NCBI RefSeq assembly: GCF_008831285.2
Contig: NC_045138.2
Location: 7,283,205-7,347,204, forward strand
From: Nymphaea colorata
Taxonomy: Eukaryota > Streptophyta > Magnoliopsida > Nymphaeales > Nymphaeaceae
Length of the DNA: 64,000 nucleotides
Direction: 5' to 3'
Below are positions 1 through 10,435 of this stretch, in pieces. The translations under genes and the position numbers were made by a program. The notes under the pieces were generated by a model, which was not told the DNA's origin, did not search any database, and saw nothing but the letters and a program-made list of their open reading frames with translations. Position 1 is the stretch's first letter; each line of letters starts with the position of its first letter.

Positions 1-1138
1 TAAGATACAAGTGAGCAAATGATTCCCAACGTTGCTGGGCATAGGTGTATATCTCGGACCACTCTTCAGTGTCTAGTTCACACTCCACAATGGCTCCTTC
101 TGACTCAATTGGATATGCCTTCCTCTGACGCAGTGAGAATTGCCTGAGGCAACGCTCCGGATGAAATTCAATTATGAAAAACGGTCCCAATAGAAGACTT
201 CCTCTGACTGGGTTGTAAGTGTATCTTGACTTGATGACCTCTCGATCAAAGAAGTCCCAAATGATGGTGGAGTCATCAACTTCCTCCATCTTTCTGCGGT
301 AGTGCTCCATACTAGATAACTGACCGTCTGTGTTTTGAAAATGACATGATTGTGGCCCCACATGTTTGTAGAACCATGCTTGCAGTGCAAAGACACATCC
401 TTCTATCGAGTCTGCATCTCCAATTGAAAATTTGGCCAACCCTCTATAAAGGAATGCCAAGGCTGCCATTGCTATGGAAATGTGACGGACTTGGACATGC
501 CCCCATTTTCTGAAGAGGCGAGCTATGCAGAAATCCATTATGTGTTCTTCATTATTGAAGAAGATAAGACCCACGGTACAAGTCACTATGGACTTTTTGT
601 ACTTGTCTGCAACAGTTCTAGATAGTGACGCAGGGTTGACAAATTGGGAGTATGTTTCACCAAGCTCTTGTAGTTGAAGATATTGATGTCCATCTTTCTC
701 TAGAAAATGCCAACTCCTTTTCCCTGTGAGTTTACGAATCACTTCTAGAGTTTTGACTTGACCTTGGTTTACAAGGAACTGGTCTTCAATTGGACCTCTT
801 GGGTCACCTTTTGGTTCTGGCAAACCCATAATGTTGGAGAACTCATCAAGAGTGATTGTCATTTCACCCCATGGAAACCAGAATGTGTTGGTCCTTGGGT
901 TCCATCTTTCAGCAATTGCATGGATTAGATTGCCATTGATAGGCTGTATGGCAAGACTGACTGCTTCTTCAAGTCCGCAATCCTCTAAGTGATCCGGGAA
1001 CATACACCGAAAAGTTGGGTACCATGAAAGATACCACTGAGGTAGGTAGACTCCACTTGGGATGATGCGAAGTCCGGATCGGCCTTGACATGACCCGAAT
1101 AGGATGTGGTCATATGGGAAGATACTTTCTGAGTCCAT
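1..1138 (-). CDS. Plant mobile domain (PMD) protein, partial, runs off left edge
   Basis: Read on the minus strand from the ATG at 1136-1138, the frame stays open for 379 codons to the window edge with no stop; only the lack of a stop inside the window hides it from a simple ORF list. The protein starts MDSESIFPYDHILFG. Residues about 78-107 carry the typical PMD pattern: ERW, a W/F-rich stretch, GEMTITL at 91-97, then MGLP at 104-107. Further on are an ARLFRKW-like helix and a W-rich C-terminal part. PMD proteins include the nuclear Arabidopsis MAIN/MAIL proteins, which act in silencing and genome stability, and many copies carried by transposable elements. A candidate LTR lies upstream at 3.3-6.2 kb, so this copy may belong to a mobile element; that link is inference. 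No intron is needed in the visible part. Family call is fairly sure; host gene versus element gene is open. Confidence 0.75.
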   Translation of the reverse strand, partial: MDSESIFPYDHILFGSCQGRSGLRIIPSGVYLPQWYLSWYPTFRCMFPDHLEDCGLEEAVSLAIQPINGNLIHAIAERWNPRTNTFWFPWGEMTITLDEFSNIMGLPEPKGDPRGPIEDQFLVNQGQVKTLEVIRKLTGKRSWHFLEKDGHQYLQLQELGETYSQFVNPASLSRTVADKYKKSIVTCTVGLIFFNNEEHIMDFCIARLFRKWGHVQVRHISIAMAALAFLYRGLAKFSIGDADSIEGCVFALQAWFYKHVGPQSCHFQNTDGQLSSMEHYRRKMEEVDDSTIIWDFFDREVIKSRYTYNPVRGSLLLGPFFIIEFHPERCLRQFSLRQRKAYPIESEGAIVECELDTEEWSEIYTYAQQRWESFAHLYL

Positions 1139-3306
1139 CTAGACAAGAGAAGGTATTAGACTTTGACATGAATTGACCCAATAGAGACTCGAGAAGAGTT
1201 TTGACATTGGGTTTGGACATGGACTTAGGGGCAAAGTAAAACATCACATGCGTCCAAACAAGCAGTTAATGAAAAATTGATAATGCAATTCCTAGGACTC
1301 TTGCCTATATGCATTATTTTGAAAATTGGTCTTGGAACCTATGGAAAATAAATGGGTAAATGGTTCTTTATTTATCCAAAATTTATGGTATACCTATATA
1401 CCAAATTTATGGTACTAGCATTGACTCCTCCAAGGGTTTTCTAGATTTGGGCTCTCCGTTTCTCCTTGTTCACCCATCGATATACCGGGACTATTGTCCG
1501 TTTCGGTACTAATGGGGGGACTTCTCAGTCCAATTGGGTGGTCCAGTTGTAAGGCTATATCTTGGACTAATGTCCTAGAAATAGCCCGGCAACATGATGA
1601 CCGGGATATGATATAGGTAAGGATTTGTTTTTCAAATTCATGAGAAGATGCAAAATAGATGGCTCTATTGCATACATTCCTAAGAGATGGATTTGAAATT
1701 TTGAGAGCATACATGGGCTGCATACAATCCTTAAATTGAGGAGGGGTAGGATAAATTGAAATGAATGAGGTTCATGAAATCTCCTCAATGTACACTACAT
1801 GACGTCGGTATGCATTTTTGTGAATTTAATTTTTTTTTTTTTTTTGTGCAATTGATGTTCGACATTGGTGAAAATAACTCATATATGATCCAAATAAGTC
1901 TTTAGACAAACAATGACGGGTCCACCGGGTGTGCCATCTGTTCGCACCCCACTCCTTTTTCAAGAAGGTCGAAATGCGAGTCAGCAAAATTCTTTTAAAA
2001 TTGGGGTTTTGAGAAATTTTCAAGAGAAGGGATCCGCTCGTCGGTACGAGGTCCAACCGTTCCTGCGCCTTTAACAGGGTAATTAGACAAGGACTAAGGA
2101 TCATTTGGATCATATACGAGTTATTGATGTAAGTCCTATATACTTATGCATTGAGGTTTTGGATTCAAGACCGAAATTCATTTTTTTGAATAAATGAATT
2201 TGAATATTGGGGGTTTTCAAGTTGGTTTAAAAACCTTTGTTTTGGTGTTATTTGAAACACATAATTCTTGAGGATTTTTGAAGATTTGGAATTGAGTTCT
2301 TTGTTGTGAACTCTAGATGATGATAAAAATGATTTTGAACTCTTCTTTTGTCAAATCATGTGATTTGTAGAATTCATTCTTTTGAAAGAACATAGGTTCC
2401 AAATTGTTAGAAACATGTTTTTCAAATGCACTTTGGCCAAAAGATTATGAATGTGTTTCTTTTGAAGTTAAGTGAAGTTTACAAATTCTCATTGCAATAT
2501 GACTTGGTCACTTTTTGCAACTTAAATTTGAATCACTTAATTTCTTGAGAATGTGCATGTGGTGCCATTGATTTTGAGTGAAAGTGAATGCATGAAACGA
2601 GAATAGAAACTATATGGAACATTCATTCTTCTCTCTCTCATAATCCATCAAGATTCATTCATATGAAACATACATTCTTCACTCCCTCATATCTCTCAAG
2701 TCCGTATTGCACGTCATACAATCTATACATGAAGATTGATTAAAATGTAGGACTTTCTCTATATGTGCTCATTATATGATTAAGCACATGAATTAGAGAT
2801 GTAGTCCATAAGCTTGAGGCTTGACATAAAATTATCAAAATGATGAAAATATATAAATGATGTCAAGTTCAATCTTTGAAACGGATGGGAGACATGGATG
2901 ACGTCCACTTTTGTCTCAAAATAGCTAAAAATCAGACCTTGTGTTGATTTAAATAGCTGAAAATTGTGGACATTGATTCCAATAAGGACTTGTTTCTTAG
3001 ATAGAAACAATGAGTTTTTCAAATCTATTCAAATTCCAGATTTCGTAGTAATGAAATCATCAACTCCTTTGGATGATTCTAGGATGGTTGGTATTTCAAA
3101 TATAAATTTTGATATTCTTAAACCAATTCCTATGAAACATGGTCTGATTTCAACAACATACATACATCTTACGTATGGGTTTGCTGAAATTAAGTAAAAA
3201 TGAAATGAAAATAATTTATAATCTTGCACTAGAAAAATCAATAAAAATGGCCATTTCCTTAAAGACCGGTTTGGAAACATGTTCCAACCTGATTTTAAGG
3301 GAGGAA
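1139..3306. other. Unassigned AT-rich region upstream of the PMD frame
   Basis: About 2.2 kb without a convincing gene on either strand. It holds a run of about 18 T near 1830-1847 and short AT-rich low-complexity stretches. Frames present are short and show no family pattern. It ends in a purine-rich tract (about 3292-3306) directly before a TG that could open an LTR, so part of it may be the untranslated interior of an LTR element. Confidence 0.5.
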
Positions 3307-3896
3307 TGTAATTTTTGACAAGAAATCGGATACATATATGTACATATATAACAATGTATACATATACGTACCTTACTTTTCAAAATGAAATTTTATCAAG
3401 GGACCGCATGACTCATGAATCATGATGATTCATGGCTGGGTTCTTTTATGTAGGAAGATTGAGAACTTGTTTCAAATCTTCCCTACTACCCTTGATTAAT
3501 TAAATTGAAAGACATGAATCAAAATGACTGTGAATAAGAAAGAAAATAAAACAATACTCAAGCTTATTCGTCCATCATTTCGCCATGCAAGGGTGGATCA
3601 CATTCATAAAAACGTATCCATCCCTTATAGGCATTTTCATCATACGTGATGTAGCAAAATCACTTCTCACCGTGGGATTCTCTCATGGTAGGGAGTTCAA
3701 AATGGTATTAAGTTGGTTCCTTTGAAAGGGACGTGGCCTTGGGGCCCATTTCGAAATTTGATACTTGGGTTCATATTTAAGAAAAACCGACATATGCATG
3801 CATTATGCATTAACATGTACATTGAAGCGTAGGTTTCCCTTAGCTGGACATCATTCCCAGCCGTAAGCAAATGAAAATAAACCCTCCCACGAATTG

Positions 3897-4709
3897 TTGG
3901 AATTAAAATAAATCAACAATAAGCTAAAGTAGAAGAGAAGTGAGTTAAGATCACCTACCTTGCGGTCGGTCTTGATGTTTGTCTTCGTCTTCACTTGTTT
4001 TCTAACCCAAGCAATCCTAAGCAAGAATCCAACCGTGGATTCAAGCTTAGCAAAGCTAGAATAAGAAATAGCTTGCTTGCTGGAATTTGGAGTGGTAAAG
4101 AGGGCTTCTCACCACGAAAATCCTAAGTAAGGGTTCACTTAAGCACCCTAACTTAGCAAAATCAATGGGGAGAATAGAAGAAAGTGAAGAAGAGAATGGG
4201 AGAAAAAGGGGAAGGGGGCTTGGACGACCTCTTCTCTCTTCCTTGGCTNNNNNNNNNNNNNNNNNNNNNNNNNNNNNNNNNNNNNNNNNNNNNNNNNNNN
4301 NNNNNNNNNNNNNNNNNNNNNNNNNNNNNNNNNNNNNNNNNNNNNNNNTCCCATTGCTGGAATTAAAATAAATCAACAATAAGCTAAAGTAGAAGAGAAG
4401 TGAGTTAAGATCACCTACCTTGCGGTCGGTCTTGATGTTTGTCCTTCGTCTTCACTTGTTTTCTAACCCAAGCAATCCTAAGCAAGAATCCAACCGTGGA
4501 TTCAAGCTTAGCAAAGCTAGAATAAGAAATAGTTTGCTTGCTGGAATTTGGAGTGGTAAAGAGGGCTTCTCACCACGAAAATCCTAAGTAAGGGTTCACT
4601 TAAGCACCCTAACTTAGCAAAATCAATGGGGAGAATAGAAGAAAGTGAAGAAGAGAATGGGAGAAAAAGGGAAGGGGGCTTGGACGAACCTCTTCTCTCT
4701 TCCTTGGCT
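3897..4709 (+). repeat. Near-identical direct copies on both sides of the gap (3897-4248 and 4357-4709)
   Basis: The 352 bases left of the gap reappear right of it at an offset of about 460. By eye there are four differences: one extra C in tttgtc(c)ttc, one C/T change in tagcttgc/tagtttgc, one G fewer in a G run, and one extra A in gacga(a)cc. Three of the four are single-base indels, mostly at homopolymers. The left copy ends exactly at the gap. This is what an unmerged contig overlap looks like; a true tandem duplication is possible but less likely. Confidence 0.85.
4249..4348. other. Assembly gap of 100 N
   Basis: Exactly 100 N bases, the conventional placeholder for a gap of unknown size. 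Frames called across it (for example those containing X residues on both strands) are not real genes. Confidence 0.99.
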
Positions 4710-6179
4710 TCTCCCTCCTAGCTCCTTGGCTGCAGCAATTTGATAGAATGCTCCAAAATTTCGTCCTCCCCCTTGGTGGCCAAGGGGAGGTTTATATAGA
4801 GGAGGAGGTGGGTTCAACCACCTTCTTAACTCACCTTGGGAACTTACTTAAGACCTTGGGACTTGTAAAATGAGTTAAATAGACTTTAAAGGCTCTAATT
4901 GACCATTTCTCAGCCCATTTCCATGAGCTAGGTGGGCTGGGCTAGGTTTGGTCAACTTGGGTTCAGACCTAGGTGACCATTTTGACCAAAATTTTGGACG
5001 AAAATGCCCTTGCACAAGGTTTTGCCCTTATTTTATACTATTTATTTATTTTTTGTTTGAAATCGAGCTTATAAGGTTAAAACCTAGTTACTAAGCTCCA
5101 AATGCCATTGAATTATGATAATTAAATTTAAATTTTAATAAAATTTAAAAATTTTATCAAATTTGGTTCGAAAAGGGTATTTTCGTCCAAAACTTGATTG
5201 AAAATGGATTTCAACTCAATCAAACTTTCACTTGAGAAATTCAATTTAAATTTGGTATTTGATTGAAGCATTTGACAAATTCAAATGTTTATTTGCCTTT
5301 CATAAACCATTTTAGGCTTTTTAATCTTAAGTTGACCGCAGAAGGGCAAAATTGTCCAAATTGATCAATTTCGACCAATTGACCAAAGTCAAAGCTCATT
5401 TGTAAGTAGTTTGACTTTATTTGAGGTAATTTGATAAATTTGGGTCAAGAAAGCTCTTAATTGAGCTAAATTGTACTTTGACTGAGTTTAGTCAAAGTGG
5501 GTTTGGTTCGGTCAAAGTCTATTTTCGTCCATTAATTGGATCATGAGACAGACTTACGTTTTGACTGTGTTGAGCCCATGGTGACCGAACCTAGCTGGAA
5601 TTGGCACCACATTTGAGTGCACCCGGGTCAAACCTACTTGGATTAAGTAGGTTAGGTGAGTTTGACCAGTCTAGTAATTGTTTCCTTGAAAATGATTTTT
5701 TTTATTTAAGGAGGACCTGGTTAAAGAAGAGAGAGAGACATAAATGTCTCTCTTTTCCTAGGTTTCTCCTTTATTTCTTCTTGAAAATGACTTTTCTTCA
5801 ATTAATTTGAGAGAAAATATTTATTTATTATTTTTTTGACATGGAGGGGGCATGGCCCCTGGGGGGGGCTCTTGACCACACGGGCTAGGTGGGGCCCACA
5901 CGTGGGTCCCACGTAGCATTTTAGACTGAATTAGATCCAATTCTTGGATCTAAGTCAAAATTTGCATTTTGCAATTGGATTTGGATTTCAAATGACATTT
6001 GCAATTGAATTTGGATTCGTAATCCTGCATTGGGATTCATGTATCGGGTTAAATTCACGATTTGAATCTAATTGTTCTTTAGATTCGAAATTGGCTTTGA
6101 AATTGCAAATTTTCACAATTCTTTTGTGAAATTTTCACATTGCTTCAATTTTGATGTGGAAAAATTTGGGGTGTTAACA

Positions 6180-6214
6180 CCCACCCCTTAAAAAAATCCT
6201 GGCTCCGCCTCTGA
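6180..6214 (-). repeat. Truncated end of a MULE-like MITE (GGCGGAGCCAGG end)
   Basis: On the minus strand this reads GAGGCGGAGCCAGG followed by a T run and AAGGGG. The same end motif is seen in the two dirigent-promoter MITEs (29802-29963, 32058-32216). The remainder of this copy is missing where the candidate LTR begins at 6179, so it was probably interrupted by that element. Confidence 0.45.
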
Positions 6215-6219
6215 TGATG

Positions 6220-8260
6220 GAAATTAAGTTGTTGTTACTGCTAAAAACTCAAAGCTCCTAGTAGCATATATTGGAGAAGCAGAGGTTGTAGCTAACTTTG
6301 GTATAGACTGGATTTTACGAAACATCTAACATGTTCTATGAAAGACTAAGAACTTGTTTTTTATGTCATAACTTACAGCTTTAAGTCACTATATATTGGT
6401 CGACCCAAATGATGTGAAAGTTTATAGAAACAAAGATGTTTAAGGAACTCCCATATTTGAAGAAAGAAAAGTTGAGTCAATACATGTCTTTTCAACAAAA
6501 ACAACATATATTGACAAAACAAAGCAGCATGACACTCTAGATATCTGGCATGAAAGACTCACTCATGTTTGGTATAACAAACTCTATGAGATGTCTAATA
6601 AATGGCAGTTGATTGGTCTACGAAAGCTTGAGGTATGAACATACAAAGTATGCCCAGAATGTCAATACGACATGCACAGGAGGCCATTTAAAGAATCGAA
6701 GTATAGAGCAAAATTACCATTCGAGCTTGTGCATTCAGATGTATTCGAGAAAGTACCAGACCCATCAGTTAGAGGCAAGTGGTATTTTATCACATTTATT
6801 GATGATTTTTTGAGGTATACTTGGGTCTATTTCATGAAAAAAAAAGTCTGAAGTACTTGAAAAGTGTAAGGAGTTCCACTAAATAGTGAGAAAGGAACAT
6901 GGTATAGAATTCAATGTCTATGAACTGATAATGGTGTTAAATATGCATCTGGCATGTTTATGGCAATTACTTGTAAGTAGGTTTACAAAATAAAAAGAAA
7001 GGCATATGGCTTAGTCGATAGATATAGGGCTCGATTAGTCGCAAGAAGATTTTCATAGTAGTATAACATGACTTTGAAGAAACTTTTAGTCCTGTTGTGA
7101 AGATCACATCTATATGTATTCTAATAGCTATTGTTGTAAGCAAGAAATGGAAGCTATGACAAATGTATGTAAAGAATATTTTCTTGCATGGAGATCTCGA
7201 TCTTGAAATCCATATAGAGCAGCCTGATGGATTCAAATGTCCAAACAAGCTAGATTGCCCTTGCAAGTTAAAATATGCACTCTATGGATTGAAGCAAGCA
7301 TCAAAAGCATGGTACGAGAAAATAGCTGAATTTTTGGTGTTTAGTGGATTTCAAGTCGCTTCAATAGATTCAAGTCTCTTCGTCAAGACAAGAGGCATGA
7401 TGATTATTATTTTGTTAATTTATGTTGTTGATTTAATTATACTGGAGATGACAATGAAGAAATTAATTTCATTATCGAAATGAAAGAGCTGGGGAGTTGC
7501 AACACTTTCTTGGATTGAAAATTTATTATGAATGTAAAAGGTTATTTTAAGTCTAAAGAAGTATGTTCATGACTTACTACGTAAGTATGGGTATGCTTGG
7601 TTGCAAACCTATCTCAACACTAATTGAAATAATTGCGAAACTTATAATTGATGAAGGAGACAAGCTAAAAGATGTCACTATGTACCAGCAACTAGTTGGA
7701 AGCTTAATTTACTTAACATTTTCAAGACTAGACATTTTCGATGCAGTTGGTGTTGTCAAACTCCAAGGGAGCCACATTTAAAAGCAGTGAAAAGAATATT
7801 AAGGTATGTCAAAGAAACTCCTGACTTTGGTATACTTTATGAAAAAGGACCAACCTGTTACGTTGTTGGCCATTGTGATGCGGATATTGCTGGAGACATA
7901 TCAACTCGCAGGTCGACCATTGGAAATACATTCAGTCTTGGTATGGTGCAATTTCATGGTGCAATAAGAGATAGCCGATAGTTTCACTATCTACAATAGA
8001 AGCAGGGGATAGAGCAACATCTCAAGTCGCACAAGAATGTGTGTGGTTGATGCGTCTATTGAAAGACATTAAACAAGATGTGGATTATGCAGTGAGACTC
8101 TATTTCGATAATCAAAGTACAATTAGACTTGCAAAGAATCCTATCTTCCATGTTTGAACAAAACACGTAGAGGTGGAACATCATTTTATTAGAGAAAAGG
8201 TACTCAAAGAAGATATTCAGTTGCAGCCAATCGCTTCAGAAGATTAAGTCATTAACATCT
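6220..8260 (+). pseudogene. Copia-1 pol remnant (integrase, RT, RNase H)
   Basis: No frame longer than 106 codons survives. About 6535-6835 gives an integrase zinc-region and core pattern (WHERLTH, CPECQYDMHR, FIDDF). Around 6960-7040 the sequence jumps into the RT start (RARLVARR), so the end of the integrase core is deleted. At 7163-7483 is the RT core: FLHGDL, QPDGF, YALYGLKQASKAWYEK, then LIYVVDLI in place of the canonical YVDD. At 7787-7981 is an RNase H segment (MKRILRYVKETPDFG). Stops and frameshifts separate the blocks. Inactive. Confidence 0.8.
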
Positions 8261-8344
8261 TTATCAAAGACTTGTCAGTACAAATATTCACCAACAGAAG
8301 AATGTTAGGAGTCATGAGTAGAGAGTTAGTAATGAGGGGGAGAT

Positions 8345-8700
8345 TGTAAAGAGTCATCATCGACTCTCTTGGAAAAGTCGAGAAAACTCAATGGGCTTTG
8401 AGCCTTTTTTTTGTCGGTGCTTAAAAAGACTACAAGCTAAAACAAAAATAATAATTGAATGTGGTGGATTCTTCCACCACCGACTAATTTGAAGTCTCTT
8501 TGGTGCATACTTTCTTGGTTGCTTAGTTAAGTTCACTTTGTGAACTTTGTTGACTTGGTTAATGAGTTTTTACTAAGTCAACTTTGTCAAGTTTATTATT
8601 GAGAATTATTTTGGACGTCGAGACTCTGTTGGTTTTTCCCCGGATTTAGATCTAAGTTGTAGCTAGAACCCACACACATCCCTCTGAGGATGTGCATTCA
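8345..8700 (+). repeat. 3' LTR of copia-1 (right limit uncertain)
   Basis: Starts TGTAAAGAGTCATCATCGAC directly after the purine tract gaggggga. The first bases contain an inverted pair (GAGTC...GACTC). No matching 5' LTR is available to fix the far end; somewhere between about 8640 and 8770 the sequence passes into the 3' untranslated end of the minus-strand LINE. Confidence 0.5.
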
Positions 8701-8775
8701 GCCCTGCTGCATAGAATATATTGAAGTCCTTCTTACATGGAGCAATCGCCGTTTTCACCACAAGGTTCCATCTAT

Positions 8776-10130
8776 CTAAGGAGGGCCATGGGTCTGGTCG
8801 TATGGAAAGAGCCATCCAACAGCAAATTCCTCCTTGTGTTTGCCATACGCCGACAAACTGCTGATAATGTTCTTAATGTCCACCCATAGTCGGCAACTTA
8901 TCTCTCTGTTGCTCCTATCCTCTTTGTCATGTGTAAGTTCATTCATGTGTTCCCATATATGCCAACATGCCATTGGAAAGGTCAGCTACCAAATGGTCTT
9001 CAACCATGATACCATCTAACTTTGGGGGCTCTTCTCTCCCACCATTGAAAAGCTTCCTTAATATTCCTCCATATGGGGATCTGAATATCGAATTTCTGCC
9101 CTAACACTTTCCAGCACTTCCTTGTCCACACACAACGAATCAACAAGTGGTCCATGGATTCCTCTTGATTTTCACACATTATGCATCTATTAGCCAAGGC
9201 AAACCTGAACCTCTGGATGCGATCTTCGGTCAGTAACGGACCTTACAAATTGAGGAAGCAGCATCACCTAGCTCTAGGAATGGCTTCCTTTTTCCAAATT
9301 CTAGCCTTGTCAAGGGAGATATCTTTCCACTATCTGATGAGCTCATAGATCTCCCCATGTTTGAGGTTAACTTCCTCTTTTATTGTGAAACATGTGCATA
9401 TCTTCACCTTGGGAGAGAGTTGTCTGGCAAAGAACATGCCTAAGCCAAGGGCAACTAAGGACTTGGCTGGCTTCGTCTTTAGGTCTATCATCCCCTCAAT
9501 AGAAAGATTTATAAATGGGGACCATCAAATAAGATTTTGACCATGCAGAAGGTGCTCTCTAGCTTTCAGATAAAAACTAAACCTTATTTCCATACCCCAC
9601 CTTCCATTGGGCCACGTGGTTCACATCATTCCATCCCCACAATATCTTTTTCCAGGACCAAGAGCAATATGACTTCATTCGGTATGTCTATAGGATATTC
9701 TTCTTGAAGTATTTGTTCCTCATAAAAACTCCCCACTGCAAGTTCGACAACCTAGACTGATGGCAAGATGAATCACGCAAGCTTTGTTCAGGAAGTGGAG
9801 CTCCCAAAGTTGTGCACCACCTTATCCATGAGGAAAGCAAATATCTCGTCAACTAACAAGATGTAGTTTGTTTTGTTGGCTATGTCCCCCCAAAGGAACC
9901 TACTGCATTGTCTCTTGAGCAGAGCAATCACATTTAAAAAGACATCATTCAGTAGCTAATAGTTTGATAAAGCACATGCCTAATGAGACAGAGTTTTCCC
10001 TAGTATGATAGGAGCTTACCCTTCCAACTGGCTAGTTTCTTATTTACCTTCTCAATGAGGCTATTGCATCCTCAATTTTCATCTTGCTGATGAAGAGCAG
10101 GAGACTGAGGCAGGTGATGTGGAGGGCTAT
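8776..10130 (-). pseudogene. LINE ORF2 3' part: RT thumb region and zf-RVT domain
   Basis: Minus-strand translation in shifting frames. Near 10130-10020 it reads ISKMKIEDAIASL then KLASWKGKLLSY, the post-RT block of plant L1 ORF2. Near 9900 is RFLWGDIANKTNY. At 9197-9000 is the reverse-transcriptase zinc-binding domain (ANRCIMCENQEESMDHLL, then C), and 8973-8776 is the C-terminal tail with WHIWEHMNE. Stops lie between the blocks. The sequence continues from 14840 across the inserted copia. Confidence 0.75.
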
Positions 10131-10135
10131 CTTGG

Positions 10136-10435
10136 TAACAAAAATGACTGACAAGAGAAAGATGGCAGGAAGCTCAATTATCTCTCGATGATTTTGATAG
10201 TGAGCAAATATTATTATTTATAACTTTTCTGTTTCCAAAAATATTGCTTGTAAATGAATCTGTCGGTTACAATCAACAAAATTTGCCATATCTCTTTTTT
10301 TAAGTAATTTCTGTAATTCCAGCTTTATCAACATCCTCAACGTCTTCAATAGTTTCCTCGATTTCTGTCTTCCCATTGATCACATTCTTATCTTTGAGAT
10401 CCTTAAAATCACTTCTTTGTTGTTTAGTCTTATCA
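10136..10435 (-). repeat. 3' LTR of the Ale-type copia
   Basis: In element orientation it starts TGATAAGACTAAAC and ends TTTTTGTTA. It follows the RNase H remnant directly. The downstream 5 bp, read on the plus strand as CTTGG at 10131-10135, match those beyond the other LTR. Confidence 0.85.

Larger units (their letters stand above)
3307..6179. mobile_element. Candidate long LTR of a Ty3/gypsy-like element
   Basis: The stretch begins TGTAATTTTTGACAAG after a purine-rich tract and ends GGGGTGTTAACA, so it has TG...CA ends. Read on the other strand the end is TGTTAACACCCC, which resembles the start of several plant gypsy LTRs. Right of 6179 the sequence changes abruptly to a miniature-element end (6180-6213), which supports a real boundary. 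The interior is non-coding and AT-rich with repeated Phe/Asn-type codon patterns, as in long plant LTRs. Its length includes a 100-N gap and a duplicated 0.35-kb flank, so true size is uncertain. No second LTR is inside the window, so neither orientation nor the pairing can be confirmed. Confidence 0.35.
6215..8700 (+). mobile_element. Copia-1: decayed, 5'-truncated Ty1/copia element with 3' LTR
   Basis: Fragments of a copia polyprotein in sense order: protease/pre-integrase remains, integrase zinc region and core, reverse transcriptase, RNase H, a polypurine tract (8333-8344) and then a TG that opens the 3' LTR at 8345. No 5' LTR, primer site or gag is visible; the element starts abruptly next to the MITE fragment at 6180-6214. 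The 3' limit is approximate, since the end of the LTR and the 3' end of the neighbouring LINE cannot be separated by eye. Confidence 0.75.

Noticed and set aside
4056-4379. Frames crossing the N gap
   Set aside because: They consist partly of unknown residues and join sequence that is probably not contiguous.
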